Positions 42,233-51,502 of a stretch of DNA of 64,000 nt are shown here, one piece after another. The notes beneath the pieces were generated by a model. The model was not told the origin of the DNA. It did no database searches and was given only the letters and a program-made list of their open reading frames with translations. Each line of letters opens with the position of its first letter. Position 1 is the first letter of the stretch. The translations under genes were made by a program, and so were the position numbers. Where the stretch lies: positions 32,426 through 96,425 of the forward strand of contig JAEZNB010000078.1 of the NCBI GenBank assembly GCA_023441965.1, given 5' to 3'. This stretch comes from Bacillota bacterium (GTDB lineage Bacteria; Bacillota; Clostridia; Lachnospirales; Lachnospiraceae).

Positions 42233-43597
42233 CTATAGATTACTTCCGTTATTCTTAATTACCTCTGTATACCAGTAGGCGGAATCCTTCAGGGTTCTTT
42301 TCTGTGTCGTATAATCCACATGAATCAGACCGAAGCGCTCATTATAGCCTTCAGACCATTCAAAGTTATCCATCAGGGACCAATAGAAAAAGGCCCGGAT
42401 ATCTGCTCCTTCCTGTGAGGCCTTCGAAAGCTCCTTCAGATAACGGTGCATGAAATCAATCCGGCCGGGATCATGCACCTGACCGTCCAGACTGACCCAG
42501 TCGGGCATGGACAGTCCGTTCTCGGCAATGATAATCGGCAGATGATACCGTTCATACAGGAATTTCGGAGTATAATACATGATTTCGGGATGCACCAGCC
42601 ATTTCAGGGCTGTCTTATCGAAGCCCGGCTTTCTGGGGACCACCTCAAAGCCTGTATCGGAGGAGTCTTCCTTCCGTATGACATTACCCTGATATAGGTT
42701 GATTCCGAGAAAATCCAGGGGCTGGCTGATCAGCTCCATATCTCCGTCCTGTATGATATCAGCGGGAAAAACATCTTTATAATATTCTAAACCATCCTGT
42801 GGATAGGTACCGTTCAGGACGGGCTCCAACCACCAGGAATTGGACCAGAGGCCCCTGGCGGATGCATGGAAGAAATAAGCTCTTGCTGCCTCCAAATCTT
42901 CAGCTGAAGCGCTATTGGGTACAGCGGGTCCTGGACACGGCACATAGCTGACGATCGGTGTCTTCTTTGCATGGCTTCGGATTACCTTCACGGCTTTTCC
43001 ATGAGCAAGAAAGAGATGATGCATCATGGTAAAGATTTCTCCGGGAGATACCTTAGCTCCCGGGGCATGATAGCCATCGTAATGACCCAGGATCAGATGG
43101 CATTGAGGTTCATTGATTGTCATCCAATAGGTGACCCTGTCGGACAGGGCATCTACGACGAGTCTCGTATAATCCGCAAACCAGTCGCTGATATCCCTGT
43201 TCAGCCAGCCGCCCTGCTCATACAAGGCCTGAGGCATATCCCAATGATATAAAGTGACATAGGGCTCAATCCCTGCCGCCAGAAGCTCGTCCACAAGCTG
43301 ACTGTAAAAGGCCAGCCCCTCCGGATTCACCTTGCCCTTGCCCTCGGGAAGGATTCTCGGCCAGCTGATGGAGAAGCGGTAGGCTTGCAGCCCCATTGCT
43401 TTCATCAGAGCCACATCCTCCTTCATTCTATGATAATGGTCACAGGCAATATCTCCATGGTCTCCGTTCATAACCTTTCCTTCCGTATGGGAGAAGGTAT
43501 CCCAGACCGACAAGCCCTTACCTGCTTCCCTTGCAGCACCCTCGATCTGATATGAGGCGGTAGAAGCGCCCCAGATAAAATTCTTTGGAAAATTCAC
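42233..43597 (-). CDS. GH1 beta-glucosidase/6-phospho-beta-glycosidase family enzyme
   Basis: 454 residues, cytoplasmic, hydrolysing beta-linked glucosides or related disaccharides. Opening FPKNFIWGASTASYQIEGA, acid/base Glu163 in MTINEPQC, nucleophile Glu359 in IIIAENG, and FYWSLMDNFEWSEGYNERFG near the end are all GH1 signatures. The FEWSEGYNERFGL segment looks like the non-phosphorylated beta-glucosidase branch. I prefer the GTG at 43597, behind AAAGGAAG. The ATG at 43636 overlaps a TATAAT and has no ribosome site. Confidence 0.9.
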   Translation of the reverse strand: MNFPKNFIWGASTASYQIEGAAREAGKGLSVWDTFSHTEGKVMNGDHGDIACDHYHRMKEDVALMKAMGLQAYRFSISWPRILPEGKGKVNPEGLAFYSQLVDELLAAGIEPYVTLYHWDMPQALYEQGGWLNRDISDWFADYTRLVVDALSDRVTYWMTINEPQCHLILGHYDGYHAPGAKVSPGEIFTMMHHLFLAHGKAVKVIRSHAKKTPIVSYVPCPGPAVPNSASAEDLEAARAYFFHASARGLWSNSWWLEPVLNGTYPQDGLEYYKDVFPADIIQDGDMELISQPLDFLGINLYQGNVIRKEDSSDTGFEVVPRKPGFDKTALKWLVHPEIMYYTPKFLYERYHLPIIIAENGLSMPDWVSLDGQVHDPGRIDFMHRYLKELSKASQEGADIRAFFYWSLMDNFEWSEGYNERFGLIHVDYTTQKRTLKDSAYWYTEVIKNNGSNL

Positions 43598-43851
43598 GTC
43601 GTGTAACTTCCTTTCTCTAGTATTTATTATTACCATTATAGCAAATGATTTTGCAGAATAAAAGGGATTGACTATGAATTTATTATTTCGTGGAAAGGAA
43701 GGGTAGGATTAGAAAGAACAGAGTCTGATGAATTGGAGAGCATGAGGTGAGCATAAGGAGATCATGATTGAACTGTATTGCAAGCAATGGTAAAATGTTC
43801 TAAGGAGGAAGGAAGTATAATGATAAGCTATTGACATGAGGGAGGCATAGA

Positions 43852-45738
43852 ATGAAGCTTAAGGATGCGATCCGTACGATGTTATTTAAGGATAAGGTGC
43901 AGTACTTCCATCAGCTCTATACGGAATGGGGAGAGAAGCTGGATCCGGACCACGTTCTGGAGGAATATCCCAGACCACAGTTAAGACGGGACAACTACAC
44001 CATCTTAAACGGCTATTGGAGCTACTGCATTACGACCGGACCTTATCAGCCGGGGCAAAGTGACGGAAGAATTCTGGTTCCCTTTTCGCCGGAAGCTGCG
44101 CTGTCCGGTGTGAACAGGCAGCTTCAACCAGGAGAGTTTCTGTGCTACGAAAGACCTCTGATCATAGAAGAAAAGCCTGAGGGGAAGCGTTGTATTCTGC
44201 ATTTCGGTGCGGTGGACCAAGGCTGTGAGCTATGGATCAACGGGGTAAGGATCACAGAACACCTGGGAGGTTACCTGCCCTTCTCGGTTGATATCACAGA
44301 CCGGATTCAAGAAGGCGGGAATCTGCTGGCAGTCAGGGTATGGGATGTCTCGGACAGCTCCTATCACAGCAGAGGGAAGCAGAAGCTGAAAAGAGGAGGA
44401 ATGTTTTATACGGCTCAGAGCGGTATCTGGCAGACAGTATGGCTCGAATGGGTTCCGGAGCTCTATATCACAGCACTGGCTATTACTCCGCTATATGACG
44501 CTTCTTCTGTCAGAATCCGAATACATATGAATACGGAGATCGGCGATATAGGGAGTTCAGAGGTCTTTTCCGAGGAGCCGTCAAAGAAACAGCAGGAACG
44601 CGGTCAGAAGCTGCGGAGCGAGGAGGATACCGCCCTGAAGGATGAGGGCGCTATGGTTTACCGGGTGGATATCTACGAGAATCAGACCCGGATACTGACC
44701 TATAGCTCTGTCCTGCCGGAGTTTACTGTCCGGTTGAAGAACTTTATCAGCTGGAGCCCTGAGAACCCCTTCCTGTACCAAATGGTAATATGGGCAGGAG
44801 AGGATCAGGTAAACAGCTATTTTGGCATGCGGGCGATCGAGATCCAGGTTGACCCGGAAGGAATGCCAAGAATCTATCTGAATCATAAACCCTATTTTCA
44901 GAGAGGCCTTCTGGATCAGGGCTATTGGCCCGATGGCTTATATACGGCCCCCAGTGACGAAGCCATGATTTATGATATCAAACAGGCCAAGACCCTGGGG
45001 TTTAATATGTTAAGAAAACACTGTAAGCTGGAACCCCAAAGATGGTATTACCATTGTGACCGTCTGGGGATGCTGGTCTGGCAGGATATGGTGAATGGAG
45101 GAGAAAAATACAATATGCTCCTGGTCGGTTACCTGCCGACCCTGTTTCCCGGATTTGCCAGCCGGATCAAGGATCACCATTACCGTCGGCTCGGCAGAGG
45201 AAATGAGGACGGCCGTAGAGAATGGCTGGCGGAATGCGAGGCCACGGTTCGTTTGCTATATAACCATCCCTCCATCGTGGTATGGGTACCCTTTAATGAA
45301 GGCTGGGGTCAGTTCGATGCTCTTAAGGTGAAGGCCCTGGTTCGTCAGCTTGATCCAAGCAGACTGATTGACCATGCCAGCGGTTGGTTTGATCAGAAGG
45401 GTGGGGACTTTGACAGTATTCATAATTACTTCCACCCGCTCAGTCTGAAGCTGAAGAAACAGGCGACTGTTCTTTCGGAATTCGGAGGCTATGCTTGTTA
45501 CATAACGGAGCACTCCTATTCCTTTACCATCTATGGCTATCGGATTTATGTAACAAAGGAAGCATTTGATCAGGCTTATCAAAAGCTGATGAGGGAGGAT
45601 TTGGCCAACTTACGGAAGAAGGGCTTGTCTGCTGCCGTCTATACTCAGCTTACCGATGTGGAGGATGAGGTGAACGGACTGTTGACTTATGACAGAAAGC
45701 TCTGTAAGGTCACTCCTCTGGATAGCTTGGAAGAATAA
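43852..45738 (+). CDS. GH2-family glycoside hydrolase (beta-galactosidase/mannosidase/glucuronidase-like)
   Basis: 628 residues, cytoplasmic. A sugar-binding jelly roll (about 45-205: LNGYWSYCITTG; LHFGAVDQGCELWINGVRI; GGYLPFSVDITD), an immunoglobulin-like domain broken by a charged insert (EEPSKKQQERGQKLRSEED), then the TIM barrel with acid/base Glu483 in PFNEGWGQ and nucleophile Glu543 in LSEFGGY. Shorter than LacZ-type enzymes. Substrate cannot be set; near a mannan locus, beta-mannosidase or beta-galactosidase activity is plausible. Confidence 0.85.
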   Translation: MKLKDAIRTMLFKDKVQYFHQLYTEWGEKLDPDHVLEEYPRPQLRRDNYTILNGYWSYCITTGPYQPGQSDGRILVPFSPEAALSGVNRQLQPGEFLCYERPLIIEEKPEGKRCILHFGAVDQGCELWINGVRITEHLGGYLPFSVDITDRIQEGGNLLAVRVWDVSDSSYHSRGKQKLKRGGMFYTAQSGIWQTVWLEWVPELYITALAITPLYDASSVRIRIHMNTEIGDIGSSEVFSEEPSKKQQERGQKLRSEEDTALKDEGAMVYRVDIYENQTRILTYSSVLPEFTVRLKNFISWSPENPFLYQMVIWAGEDQVNSYFGMRAIEIQVDPEGMPRIYLNHKPYFQRGLLDQGYWPDGLYTAPSDEAMIYDIKQAKTLGFNMLRKHCKLEPQRWYYHCDRLGMLVWQDMVNGGEKYNMLLVGYLPTLFPGFASRIKDHHYRRLGRGNEDGRREWLAECEATVRLLYNHPSIVVWVPFNEGWGQFDALKVKALVRQLDPSRLIDHASGWFDQKGGDFDSIHNYFHPLSLKLKKQATVLSEFGGYACYITEHSYSFTIYGYRIYVTKEAFDQAYQKLMREDLANLRKKGLSAAVYTQLTDVEDEVNGLLTYDRKLCKVTPLDSLEE

Positions 45739-45770
45739 GGTCAGCAAAAGAAAAGAAGAGGGAGTTTAAT

Positions 45771-46217
45771 ATGGAATTTGTGAAAATACCTGATAGCGAT
45801 AAGACAAAGTATATGGAGCTGCTGCTCATTGCAGATGAACAGGTAAGCATGATTGAAAAATACCTGTATCGCGGTGAGATGTTCGCCCTGTATGAGGGTG
45901 ATCTGAAAGCCCTTTGTGTCGTTACAAAGGAAGACGGCGGATTCTATGAGCTTAAGAATATTGTTACCGTACCCGAATATCAAAGGAAGGGCTATGGACA
46001 GAGGCTGGTCGCAATGATAGCGGATTACTACAAGGACACCGGTAAGGAGCTGTATGTCGGAACAGGCGATTGCCCATCTACACTTACCTTTTATGAGAAG
46101 TGCGGATTTGTAAGATCACACATTATCAGTAACTTTTTTACAGACAATTACGACCACCCCATGTATGAGGATGGAAAGCAATTGGTGGATATGGTTTACT
46201 TAAAAAGATCTTTATAA
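45771..46217 (+). CDS. GNAT acetyltransferase
   Basis: 148 residues. Acetyl-CoA-binding motif VPEYQRKGYGQRLVAMI near residues 64-80, preceded by FYELKNIVTV and followed by LYVGTGDCPSTLTFYEKCGF. Related to small YjaB/ArgA-like N-acetyltransferases; substrate unknown. Starts 32 bases after GH2 and may share its transcript. Confidence 0.85.
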   Translation: MEFVKIPDSDKTKYMELLLIADEQVSMIEKYLYRGEMFALYEGDLKALCVVTKEDGGFYELKNIVTVPEYQRKGYGQRLVAMIADYYKDTGKELYVGTGDCPSTLTFYEKCGFVRSHIISNFFTDNYDHPMYEDGKQLVDMVYLKRSL

Positions 46218-46415
46218 ATCCATTTCCTTCTCACGGCACAGCAGCTAATGCCTGTGACGGATAGAGAAGGCAATTAAATGGACAACTTTATCAGAAAGGC
46301 CCGGAACAGCTCCTACCGGCTTACGCCGGAGGAATTGACCCGGGCTTTCTCAAGCTCTTTTTTACCGCTTTCTGAACTTAAAAATCACACTGTTCAACCT
46401 GGAGAATCGGGTCTC

Positions 46416-48128
46416 TTAAGCACAGAGCAGATCAATCTCTTCGCCGTTCAAGGTTTCTTTCTCCAGAAGCTCATTGCTGAGCTTCTCCAGAAGCTCGAAG
46501 TTTTCCTTCAGAAGCACTCTGGTCTCCTCATAAAGGCTGTTCATCAGAGACCTGTATTTCTCGATCAGTTGGCCGTCATGTCCCCTCTCCAGCACCTCCA
46601 TACTGAAAAGTCCCATTTCCGGATCCATGCCGTACTTATTGATATAATCCACGATCATGGTGGAAGCCCTCTGTATGTCATTGCTGGCTCCCGTGGTAAC
46701 CTCAGAGGCGCCGAAGAAGAGCTCCTCTGCAGCCCTGCCCGCCAGGAGCATCTTGATATTGGACAGCATCTGACGCTGTGTCTGATACAGGGTATCCTTA
46801 GGTATGCTTAGATTGAAGCCTCCGGCTCCACGGACGCTGGGGATGATCGTCACCTTGGAGATATAGTTCTCCGGCAGAAGCAGCTTGGTAGCCAAAGCGT
46901 GACCAGCCTCGTGGCAGGAGGTGATTCTCCGGTCCTTGTCGGTGATATAGCTTCGGTCTGCCTTCGGAGCACCGGCAATCACCGTATAGAAGGCCTTTTC
47001 GATGTGATTCTGACGGATGACCTGCTGCTTCTCATTGGCTGCCTGAATGGCGGCCTCATTCATCAGGTTTTCCAGCATGGCGCCGCTGAAATATACGGTG
47101 GATTTGGCTAAGGCATCAAAATCCACGTCCTCCCCTATGGGCTTTGACTTGGCATGCAATTCCAGGATTTTCTTTCGGGAGTTTACATCAGGAAGACCGA
47201 TTTCGATCTGCCGGTCAAAGCGTCCCGGACGGAGCAAGGCCTCATCCAGGGTGTCCAAGCGATTGGTTGCTCCGATGACCACGATGCCCTGATGATCATG
47301 GAAGCCGGACATTTCTGTCAGAAGAGCATTCAGGGTCTGATCCCGTTCATCGTTGCTGGCATTGGAGTTACGGGCACGCTTCTTACCGATGGCATCGATT
47401 TCATCAATAAAAATAACGGCCTTTTCGTTCTTCTTCGCTTTATTGAACAGGTTACGGATACGGCTGGCTCCGACACCCACATACATCTGGACAAAGTCGG
47501 AACCGCTCATGGTATAGAAGGGAACATTGGCTTCTCCGGCAATTGCCTTCGCCATCAGAGTCTTACCGGTTCCCGGAGGACCATAGAAGAGAAGTCCCTT
47601 GGGCATCCGGGCACCAACCACGGCGTATTGATCCGGGTTCCTGATAAAGCCTATGATATCCTCCACCATGGACTTGGCTTCCACATTTCCGGCAACCTGA
47701 TCGAGGGTAATGGAGGGGGTATTTTTCTTCTTTTTATTGGCATCAGAAATCAGCTTGCTGTTGCCGGAGTTTCGGCTATACCAGAGTATCCCTCCGGCAA
47801 TGGCTGCGACCAAGAGAACACGGAGGACATTGGATGCCGTATCGTTCCCGTAGGTGACCTCAAGCCCATTTATAAGTAGAAATTCAGTAAAATTCTCGGT
47901 CTTAGGATGAGGAACCTTATAGTTTATGTTCGGTTCACCGATCAGCTTTACCTGAAAGGTATTCCCCGTACTGCTTAGAACCACTTCTTCCACCTGCTTC
48001 TGTTCCACAGCTTCCAGGAAGGAGGGGTAAGACAGAGTTTGATCGGACTTATTCATAAAATGAAAGCCTGTCAGAGCCAAAGCCGAGAAAGCCAGAATAG
48101 ACAGGACAAAAATCAGGATTTTTTTCAT
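46416..48128 (-). CDS. ftsH: ATP-dependent zinc metalloprotease FtsH-like
   Basis: About 570 residues; membrane-bound AAA+ protease for quality control. Two membrane spans (5-23 and 102-117) enclose a short outside domain. AAA module: Walker A GPPGTGKT at 183-190, Walker B VIFIDEID near 238-245, SRH region NRLDTLDEALLRPGRFDR. Zinc site HEAGH at 406-410. Shorter and with a weaker C-terminal tail than E. coli FtsH. Many Clostridia carry more than one copy, so this may be an accessory one. The ATG at 48128 follows GGAGGT; the frame opens further upstream but without a ribosome site. Confidence 0.9.
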   Translation of the reverse strand: MKKILIFVLSILAFSALALTGFHFMNKSDQTLSYPSFLEAVEQKQVEEVVLSSTGNTFQVKLIGEPNINYKVPHPKTENFTEFLLINGLEVTYGNDTASNVLRVLLVAAIAGGILWYSRNSGNSKLISDANKKKKNTPSITLDQVAGNVEAKSMVEDIIGFIRNPDQYAVVGARMPKGLLFYGPPGTGKTLMAKAIAGEANVPFYTMSGSDFVQMYVGVGASRIRNLFNKAKKNEKAVIFIDEIDAIGKKRARNSNASNDERDQTLNALLTEMSGFHDHQGIVVIGATNRLDTLDEALLRPGRFDRQIEIGLPDVNSRKKILELHAKSKPIGEDVDFDALAKSTVYFSGAMLENLMNEAAIQAANEKQQVIRQNHIEKAFYTVIAGAPKADRSYITDKDRRITSCHEAGHALATKLLLPENYISKVTIIPSVRGAGGFNLSIPKDTLYQTQRQMLSNIKMLLAGRAAEELFFGASEVTTGASNDIQRASTMIVDYINKYGMDPEMGLFSMEVLERGHDGQLIEKYRSLMNSLYEETRVLLKENFELLEKLSNELLEKETLNGEEIDLLCA

Positions 48129-48288
48129 AGCTACCTCCGTTGCTGATGATCGCTTATATAAGATCGGTGGAACATGAATGTGACACAGGTTTGCCTTATT
48201 ATTGTAACATTTATTCAAGGCTTTTCTAGGATGGATTCATGGTAAGCACGTATGAAAGTGCCAGAACTGCCTGCTTATGGTTAAGGGC

Positions 48289-48305
48289 TTAGGGAATATC
48301 CCTAA
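48289..48305. promoter_or_regulatory. Palindrome in the ftsH/S8 protease divergent gap
   Basis: TTAGGGA-ATA-TCCCTAA, a perfect 7-bp inverted repeat in the intergenic space; possible operator. Confidence 0.35.
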
Positions 48306-48461
48306 CCCCTCGACGCATATATTAAATCATAAGAGAGGTACAGGCAGAGGTCTGGGTGAGGTTCATGGGCAGGAGGAGGCCAAGAGCTGCTTTCGAAGGG
48401 ACCTGCTTTAAGTGCTTTGTCTGTCATCGTCTGTACGGCGAAACGATTGAGAGGAAATGGA

Positions 48462-50201
48462 ATGGATAGCGGAATTCTGGAAAATCAATTGAATCTGGCC
48501 CTGGATGTACCGGAAGCAACCAGGGAAAAAACGATGAATCTAGGGGTAGGCTTTGATCCATTGGATAATACCTGGGAGCTGATCGTAAAATATAGCGGCA
48601 GTCTGCAGCCGATTGAGGAGGAGCTGGGGATATCGGTAGTGGAGCTGTCCAACGGTTATGCGATTATCACAATACCGGAAAGCCTGATAGACCGGCTGAT
48701 CGGCTATGAGCAGATTGAGTTCGTAGAGAAACCAAAGCGCCTCTTTTATGAGGTGAACGAGGGAAGAACGGCCTCCTGTATCAATCCTCTGCAAAGCACG
48801 AATTTTAACCTCTTTGGAGAGGGAGTAATTGTGGCTGTGATTGATTCCGGGATTGATTATTCCCACCCTGATTTCAGAAATGAGGATGGAAGCACCAGAA
48901 TCCTTGCCCTATGGGACCAGACCATTCCCGGAAATCCACCGCCCGGCTTTCGGGTAGGGACCTTATACAGCAGAGAACGAATCGATGAGGCCTTGCAGCT
49001 GCCGATGCCGGAGAGAATGGATATCGTACCCAGCACGGACCTGTCGGGGCACGGAACCCATGTGACCGGTATAGCAGCAGGCAATGGCAGAGCCAGTAAC
49101 GGTCTATACCGTGGGATCGCATCCAGGAGTGAATTACTGATTGTAAAGCTGGGAGCTTCAATCGGGGACTCCTTTCCCAGAACCACTCAGCTGATGGAGG
49201 GCCTGGAGTTTGTGATCCGTCAGGCAATAGCACTCAATCGTCCGCTGGCTGTCAATATAAGCTTCGGCAATAACTATGGCTCCCACACCGGAAGGTCCCT
49301 TCTGGAGAGCTTCATCAATGATGTGGCGGATATGGGAAGGACGAGTATTGTCATTGGTACCGGCAATGAAGGAGCAACGGGGAATCATGCACAGGGAATC
49401 CTTCGAATGGGGACCAATACCATAGTGGATCTGGCAATCAGTGAATTTGAATTTTCCATGAATCTTCAGATATGGAAGAATTACTACGATCATTTTGATG
49501 TTACGATTACAGCTCCGAACGGGACCCGGGTGGGACCGATTCCTTCTATTCTGGGGACACAGCAGTTTCGGATTGCCCAGACCGAGCTCTTACTCTATTA
49601 CGGGGAGCCAACACCCTTTAATCCTCAGCAGGAAATCTATATAGAATTCATTCCCACAGGAACCTATATTAATTCCGGTATCTGGCGCTTTGAGCTGGTA
49701 CCCAGGAAAATCGTGGTCGGAAATTATGATATGTGGCTTCCGGCAGGAGGGTTGAAAAATGAAAACACCCGCTTCCTTCTGTCCTCCGAGTTCACTACTC
49801 TGACGGTACCATCTGCTGCTTACCGGGCGATCACGGTCGGAGCCTACAATGCCTTCACGAACAGCTATGCTCCCTTCTCAGGCAGGGGCTTCACCAGGAA
49901 CAATGAGATTAAGCCGGACCTGGTGGCTCCTGGGGTAGATATTAATTCCTGTGCACCGGGGGGAGGCTATTCCGTTCGCTCCGGCACCTCCATGGCGACA
50001 CCCTTTGTGACCGGCAGTGCGGCTCTGCTGATGCAATGGGGTATCATCCAGGGAAATGATCCCTATCTTTATGGAGAGAAGCTGAAGGCAATACTGATTG
50101 ATGGCTGCAGGCAGCTAAGGATTGAGACGGTCTATCCGAACAGAACCCTGGGCTATGGAGCCCTGTGTTTGGAGAATTCCTTTAATTATATGCTTTCCTA
50201 A
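48462..50201 (+). CDS. S8 subtilase of the CspB/CspC-like type
   Basis: About 579 residues, no signal peptide. An N-terminal prodomain-like region (1-95, YEQIEFVEKPKRL) is followed by the subtilase core with the full triad: Asp128 (VIDSGIDYSHPDF), His197 (GHGTHVTGI) and Ser510 (GTSMATPF). A jelly-roll-like insert (about 325-455) lies between the His and Ser motifs, as in the Csp germination proteases of Clostridium. A role in spore germination (activating SleC-like hydrolases) is suggested by that architecture only. The ATG at 48462 is behind AGAGGAAA; the in-frame TTG at 48417 is weaker. Confidence 0.85.
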   Translation: MDSGILENQLNLALDVPEATREKTMNLGVGFDPLDNTWELIVKYSGSLQPIEEELGISVVELSNGYAIITIPESLIDRLIGYEQIEFVEKPKRLFYEVNEGRTASCINPLQSTNFNLFGEGVIVAVIDSGIDYSHPDFRNEDGSTRILALWDQTIPGNPPPGFRVGTLYSRERIDEALQLPMPERMDIVPSTDLSGHGTHVTGIAAGNGRASNGLYRGIASRSELLIVKLGASIGDSFPRTTQLMEGLEFVIRQAIALNRPLAVNISFGNNYGSHTGRSLLESFINDVADMGRTSIVIGTGNEGATGNHAQGILRMGTNTIVDLAISEFEFSMNLQIWKNYYDHFDVTITAPNGTRVGPIPSILGTQQFRIAQTELLLYYGEPTPFNPQQEIYIEFIPTGTYINSGIWRFELVPRKIVVGNYDMWLPAGGLKNENTRFLLSSEFTTLTVPSAAYRAITVGAYNAFTNSYAPFSGRGFTRNNEIKPDLVAPGVDINSCAPGGGYSVRSGTSMATPFVTGSAALLMQWGIIQGNDPYLYGEKLKAILIDGCRQLRIETVYPNRTLGYGALCLENSFNYMLS

Positions 50202-50305
50202 GGCATTAAAAATGGTATCGCAACTGTCAGTTGACAAATTGCAAGGTGCCGGTTTATTGCTTTTCGCATCCATTTCTGCTAGGATTAACCTCGGGAGGTG
50301 GAAAT

Positions 50306-51076
50306 GTGAAGTTTTGTGATAAGCTAATTCAATTACGTAAAGAGAAGGGTTACTCCCAGGAGCAACTGGCGGACTTATTAATGGTATCCCGACAGGCTGT
50401 GAGCAAGTGGGAGGCCGGTCAGTCCATGCCGGAGCTGAATAAGCTGATGATACTGGCTGATCTGTTCGGAGTTACGGTGGATAGCCTGGTCAGGGAGGAG
50501 CAGCAACCGGGGCAAGAGCCACAGTCAGCGGCCAAGAATGATCCGGTAATACAGTATCAGCCGGTTTATGTACCAAGACATTTTGGAGAATATGAATATA
50601 AGAGCAAGCGGAAGCTATTTGGTCTTCCCTTGATTCACATCCATTACGGTTACGGCCCCAGGGTGGCTAAGGGAATCATAGCGATCGGAAACATTGCGAT
50701 CGGTGGCATCAGTATCGGTGGTCTGGCCCTTGGTGGCATCAGCTTTGGAGGCTTAAGTCTGGGGCTTCTGGCTCTGGCCGGATGTGCCATCGGCTTGCTT
50801 GCCTTCGGAGGTCTTGCTGTCGGTCTGCTGGCGATCGGAGGCTTTGCCTTTGGGCTATATGCCTTGGGAGGAATGTCCTTTGCCAGCCAGATTGCAGTAG
50901 GCGGAATAGCCTCAGGCCAGACAGCAATCGGTGTCAAGGTAAGCGGAAAGCATATTTTGGAGCTGACGGAGTCGATTGGCAGCAGTCAGATCAGAGCCTT
51001 CATCCTGCAGTATCACCCGAATGTCTGGGAGCCGCTGCTAAAGATATTAACTACCTTCGGCGCTATGGTCCGGTAA
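50306..51076 (+). CDS. XRE-family regulator fused to a membrane-like IGG-repeat domain
   Basis: 256 residues. Residues 1-70 form a helix-turn-helix (QLRKEKGYSQEQLADLLMVSRQAVSKWEAG). A linker follows, then about residues 115-215 consist of repeated short units of the form aliphatic-Gly-Gly/Leu-aliphatic-aliphatic (AIGNIAIGGISIGGLALGG and so on). The repeats are hydrophobic enough to be in a membrane or form a regular solenoid. The tail is polar. The GTG at 50306 follows GGGAGGT. A membrane-tethered transcription sensor is possible. It lies upstream of the ABC-F leader. Confidence 0.8.
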   Translation: MKFCDKLIQLRKEKGYSQEQLADLLMVSRQAVSKWEAGQSMPELNKLMILADLFGVTVDSLVREEQQPGQEPQSAAKNDPVIQYQPVYVPRHFGEYEYKSKRKLFGLPLIHIHYGYGPRVAKGIIAIGNIAIGGISIGGLALGGISFGGLSLGLLALAGCAIGLLAFGGLAVGLLAIGGFAFGLYALGGMSFASQIAVGGIASGQTAIGVKVSGKHILELTESIGSSQIRAFILQYHPNVWEPLLKILTTFGAMVR

Positions 51077-51085
51077 AAATGTCTC

Positions 51086-51114
51086 TTGACTTGTGTTATA
51101 TTTTGACATATGAT
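51086..51114 (+). promoter_or_regulatory. Promoter of the ABC-F leader transcript
   Basis: TTGACT (51086-51091), a 17-base spacer and TATGAT (51109-51114), 33 bases before the leader ORF. Confidence 0.75.
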
Positions 51115-51146
51115 ATAGAAGAATTAGGATGATGAAAGGATAAATC

Positions 51147-51275
51147 ATGGCTACTACTTTGAAATGGGTCAATTTCAAATCTGTTATGACAGCAATTTTT
51201 GGCGTTTACGGGATAAGTGCGCCCAAAATTGAAGAATTAACAGAGGACCCTATAAGTCTATCCATAGATTCATGA
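51147..51275 (+). CDS. 42-residue leader peptide upstream of the ABC-F gene
   Basis: ATG to TGA gives 42 codons (begins MATTLKWVNFKS, ends ISLSIDS). It has a GAAAGGA ribosome site 6 bases before the ATG and a strong promoter just upstream. The reading frame ends 57 bases before a terminator, and the next gene is an ABC-F ATPase. Layout matches regulatory upstream ORFs of ABC-F genes such as vmlR, where ribosome stalling controls read-through (established for that class; inferred here). The peptide itself matches nothing I know. Confidence 0.6.
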   Translation: MATTLKWVNFKSVMTAIFGVYGISAPKIEELTEDPISLSIDS

Positions 51276-51332
51276 TTACTTCCGCCATCAGAGGAATGAG
51301 AAACTTTTGATATGATGGAGCATGAAATTTTG

Positions 51333-51362
51333 AACCCAAGGCTTATTGGCCTTGGGTTTTTT
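51333..51362 (+). terminator. Attenuator-type terminator in the ABC-F leader
   Basis: A perfect 10-bp stem AACCCAAGGC / GCCTTGGGTT (51333-51342 with 51349-51358), T-run to 51362. It lies between the leader ORF and the ABC-F gene, 140 bases before the latter. Bases 51323-51337 can instead pair with 51166-51177 inside the leader ORF (12 pairs, two bulges), an alternative fold. Confidence 0.85.
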
Positions 51363-51502
51363 GCGTGAAGAGGGTATTGAACGCGCATACAAAACGAAGG
51401 AACAGACCGGGTCAACGAATGAGGCTGCATCAACTTGAACAAACACCTGATGTGTTGCATAAACGTCACAGAAAATAGGATGAATAGAAATGAGGTAATA
51501 TA

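Noticed and set aside
46278..46811. Plus-strand frame of 177 codons starting MDNFIRKARNSSYRLTPEEL
   Set aside because: Most of it lies antisense to ftsH, its later part is the mirror of that gene, and there is no ribosome site. Only the first 45 codons are free, so it may be a decayed gene start at best.
47154..47879. Plus-strand 241-codon frame
   Set aside because: Antisense to the AAA domain of ftsH; no motif of its own.
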